Below, piece by piece: positions 34,152 to 35,508 of a stretch of DNA of 35,508 bases (position 1 is the stretch's first letter; each line of letters starts with the position of its first letter). The DNA comes from Phycisphaeraceae bacterium (lineage in GTDB: Bacteria; Planctomycetota; Phycisphaerae; Phycisphaerales; Phycisphaeraceae). The translations under genes and the position numbers were made by a program. The DNA lies in assembly GCA_002686995.1 (NCBI GenBank), contig NYZC01000289.1:1-35508 (forward strand). Direction: 5' to 3'. A model generated the notes under the pieces. It was not told where the DNA came from. It made no database searches and was given only the letters and a program-made list of their open reading frames with translations.

Positions 34152-35108
34152 TTACATCCCCCATTGTTCTCGCAACCGGACAACGTTGCCGGCGAAGTCA
34201 TCGGCTGCAATATCAAGGCGACTGAGAATCGGCTGAACGTCATGTCGAAGGTGGGCCTTGCCCTCACGAACCATTCGCGCTGTCGCGTCAACCATGCAAA
34301 GGTAGTCCCGGCACGTCAGCCCATGAACCAGTCCTTGACGCTCGACGTCCGGTCGTCCGTCGCGTTTCATCGACCATATCGGGTCAATCCAGAGAGGCGA
34401 TGGGATGCTCGGCATCAACCTGTCCATCGGACGCTGGTCGCCTGATCGCGCCGACTCCAACGCGTCTTTCTCATTGGTGGCATTCGTTTGGTGCGCTGCA
34501 ACACGGTCACGAAGCGACGTGAACAAGTCCTGCTCGGGAAGTGCACACTTGCCGGCGGCAAAAGGGTTCAAGTCGACGTAGACGCATGTCACCAATAGAT
34601 CCCGCTCAGACCGAATGGGGATGGATTTGAATCGCCCTTCCCAGAAATGCCCTCTTTCACCGTCCTCGCGATTCGCGATTTGGGCGATCGGCTGCTTCAG
34701 GTCCTTCATGTACTGACTCATGCATCCAAGCTTGGCGCGCGTTGCCGCGATCCATTCCGAATCCCGCACGCGATCGTCGAGCCATTGCTCAAATCGCTCA
34801 GGACTTCGTCCGACTCCAGATTGCGGTGGATGCAGCGTGGACCATCGCTTCGCGACCTCGCGAGCGGACCAGGTAGCCGCTTCGGCAGGATCGATCCGCA
34901 GCACCAGATGGAGGTGATTGTCCATGATGCTGTATCCGCAGACATGGACGGCAAACAATCGATTCAGGACCTTGAGCCGATCCTTGATCCAGCGTTTACG
35001 ACGCTCACCCTTCCGACTGAGCAGCGATGCGCGACGCACGCATCGCGATACGACGTGGTATAGACAAGTGGATGCGGTATCGACGATTTGTTTCCTGGGA
35101 AGCCCCAT
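34152..35108 (-). CDS. REP-associated-type tyrosine (Y1/HUH) transposase, RAYT/IS200-like
   Basis: ATG 35108 follows AGGGG and gives 318 residues, the usual size for this group. The N-terminus MGLPRKQIVDTASTCLYHVVSRCVRRA is typical. The HUH pair is His65-x-His67 in YSIMDNHLHLVLR. The nucleophile is most likely Tyr177 in VTCVYVDLNPFAAG, preceded by GHFWEGRF. These enzymes nick single-stranded DNA through a 5'-phosphotyrosine and are linked to dispersed palindromes (REPs) rather than to full insertion sequences. The frame runs open to 35372, but that part is encoded by repeat DNA. Motif copies lie at 35241, 35292 and 35358, upstream of the gene. No terminal inverted repeats or target duplication is visible. 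Confidence 0.88.
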   Translation of the reverse strand: MGLPRKQIVDTASTCLYHVVSRCVRRASLLSRKGERRKRWIKDRLKVLNRLFAVHVCGYSIMDNHLHLVLRIDPAEAATWSAREVAKRWSTLHPPQSGVGRSPERFEQWLDDRVRDSEWIAATRAKLGCMSQYMKDLKQPIAQIANREDGERGHFWEGRFKSIPIRSERDLLVTCVYVDLNPFAAGKCALPEQDLFTSLRDRVAAHQTNATNEKDALESARSGDQRPMDRLMPSIPSPLWIDPIWSMKRDGRPDVERQGLVHGLTCRDYLCMVDATARMVREGKAHLRHDVQPILSRLDIAADDFAGNVVRLREQWGM

Positions 35109-35148
35109 CTTCAGACCCCTGATCAAACTCATTTGTTCGTATTTTGTT

Positions 35149-35176
35149 AGCGTATCTAATCCAGCAGCCTTGTCAA
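35149..35176 (-). promoter_or_regulatory. Putative sigma70-type promoter for the transposase
   Basis: On the minus strand a perfect TTGACA (35171-35176) is followed after 16 bp by TACGCT (35149-35154), a 3/6 match to TATAAT. It sits about 40 bp upstream of the chosen start, in locally AT-rich sequence. Confidence 0.35.
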
Positions 35177-35240
35177 TGCGAATCCCGCTTTGATCCGTCA
35201 AAGCAATCGAATAAACGGAAACCATGCGAGGGAGGCATGG

Positions 35241-35253
35241 AAGGTGCGTCCTC
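35241..35253 (-). repeat. Motif variant upstream of the transposase
   Basis: On the minus strand this reads GAGGACGCACCTT, one of three motif copies in the 300 bp upstream of the transposase start. No clear duplication adjoins it. Confidence 0.6.
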
Positions 35254-35291
35254 AAGGACCCAATCGGGTAGGGCATCATCGGGGACAGGGA

Positions 35292-35320
35292 CAGGTGTGT
35301 CCTCGTGCCCCCTCGTGCCC
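35292..35320 (-). repeat. Motif copy with 10-bp perfect duplication
   Basis: The minus strand reads GGGCACGAGG twice (plus-strand CCTCGTGCCC at 35301-35310 and 35311-35320), running into GAGGACACACCTG (35292-35304). The duplication is again 5' of the motif, in the motif's own orientation. Confidence 0.93.
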
Positions 35321-35357
35321 CATTGCGGCGCGTGAACAACGAACTGCCATCGTTGGG

Positions 35358-35386
35358 CAGGTCTGTCCTCATGGGCCGTCCTCATG
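35358..35386 (-). repeat. Motif copy with 9-bp duplication
   Basis: On the minus strand, CATGAGGAC, a 4-bp spacer, then CATGAGGAC completing GAGGACAGACCTG (35358-35370). The remaining sequence to 35508 holds a weaker variant at 35428-35440 and no gene I can support. Confidence 0.88.
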
Positions 35387-35508
35387 CGCGCCATGCTCCT
35401 GGGCGCCCCTGTCAAGGTTCGGCTGGTCAGGTCCACCCTCAGTTCGGCCAAGCTGGTCCACTCGGGACCGATTAGAAAAACGATGTGAGGTAGCCGGCAG
35501 GACCGGCC

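Noticed and set aside
35109..35451. Upstream extension of the transposase and the minus-strand frame 35173-35451
   Set aside because: The encoded peptides come from motif repeats (TRTHL, RTDLP). The transposase family begins at about MGLPRKQ, where a ribosome site lies.
34152..35508. Complete insertion sequence around the transposase
   Set aside because: No terminal inverted repeats, target-site duplication or accessory gene could be found, so only a RAYT-like single gene is supported.

Overview
The window is high-GC (clearly above 60% by eye) bacterial DNA. It best fits a planctomycete-type genome (Planctomycetota, possibly Phycisphaerae-like). The evidence is a PEP-CTERM secreted protein, a pseudopilin with a planctomycete-style C-terminus, a SapC-family protein, two URO-D-like methyltransferases, a sulfatase, many divergent TIM-barrel glycosidases, and simple-repeat intergenic elements. 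The assignment is an inference from gene content; there is no rRNA or marker gene here.

Region 1 (1-2.4 kb) holds intergenic inverted repeats, then two truncated gene fragments in one reading frame separated by an amber codon, then a minus-strand pair: SapC and an unrecognised protein. Region 2 (2.4-25.3 kb) is a carbohydrate island. It has a URO-D-like methyltransferase, a five-bladed-propeller glycosidase, two GHL10-like TIM barrels, a 1.6-kaa LamG/GH42-like secreted enzyme, a second URO-D-like protein, a GH113-like lipoprotein, a homocysteine S-methyltransferase, a CPA2/Kef-type antiporter, a sulfatase and a small exported protein. It ends in a compact six-gene minus-strand cluster: PEP-CTERM protein, pseudopilin, GHL10, small membrane protein, DUF4091/GH123-like protein and sugar isomerase-like TIM barrel. 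Together these suggest uptake or degradation of complex, possibly sulfated and methylated, polysaccharides.

Region 3 (26.2-34.1 kb) is a tightly overlapping plus-strand signalling operon. It encodes a RedB-like thioredoxin-fold membrane protein, a membrane hybrid histidine kinase with two receivers, a single-domain receiver, a REC-GGDEF-EAL protein with a degraded EAL site, a REC-histidine kinase and two more single receivers. That makes seven receiver domains, with no DNA-binding output and c-di-GMP as the only visible effector.

Region 4 (34.1-35.5 kb) is a convergent REP-associated-type tyrosine (Y1, HUH) transposase. Its upstream flank, the signalling operon itself and the 25.5-25.95 kb spacer all carry copies of a short near-palindrome, GAGGACAnACCTC. 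In most copies the 9-18 bases immediately 5' of the motif are tandemly duplicated, always on the same side relative to motif orientation. This transposase/motif/duplication association is confined to 25.5-35.4 kb and is the most interesting signal in the window.
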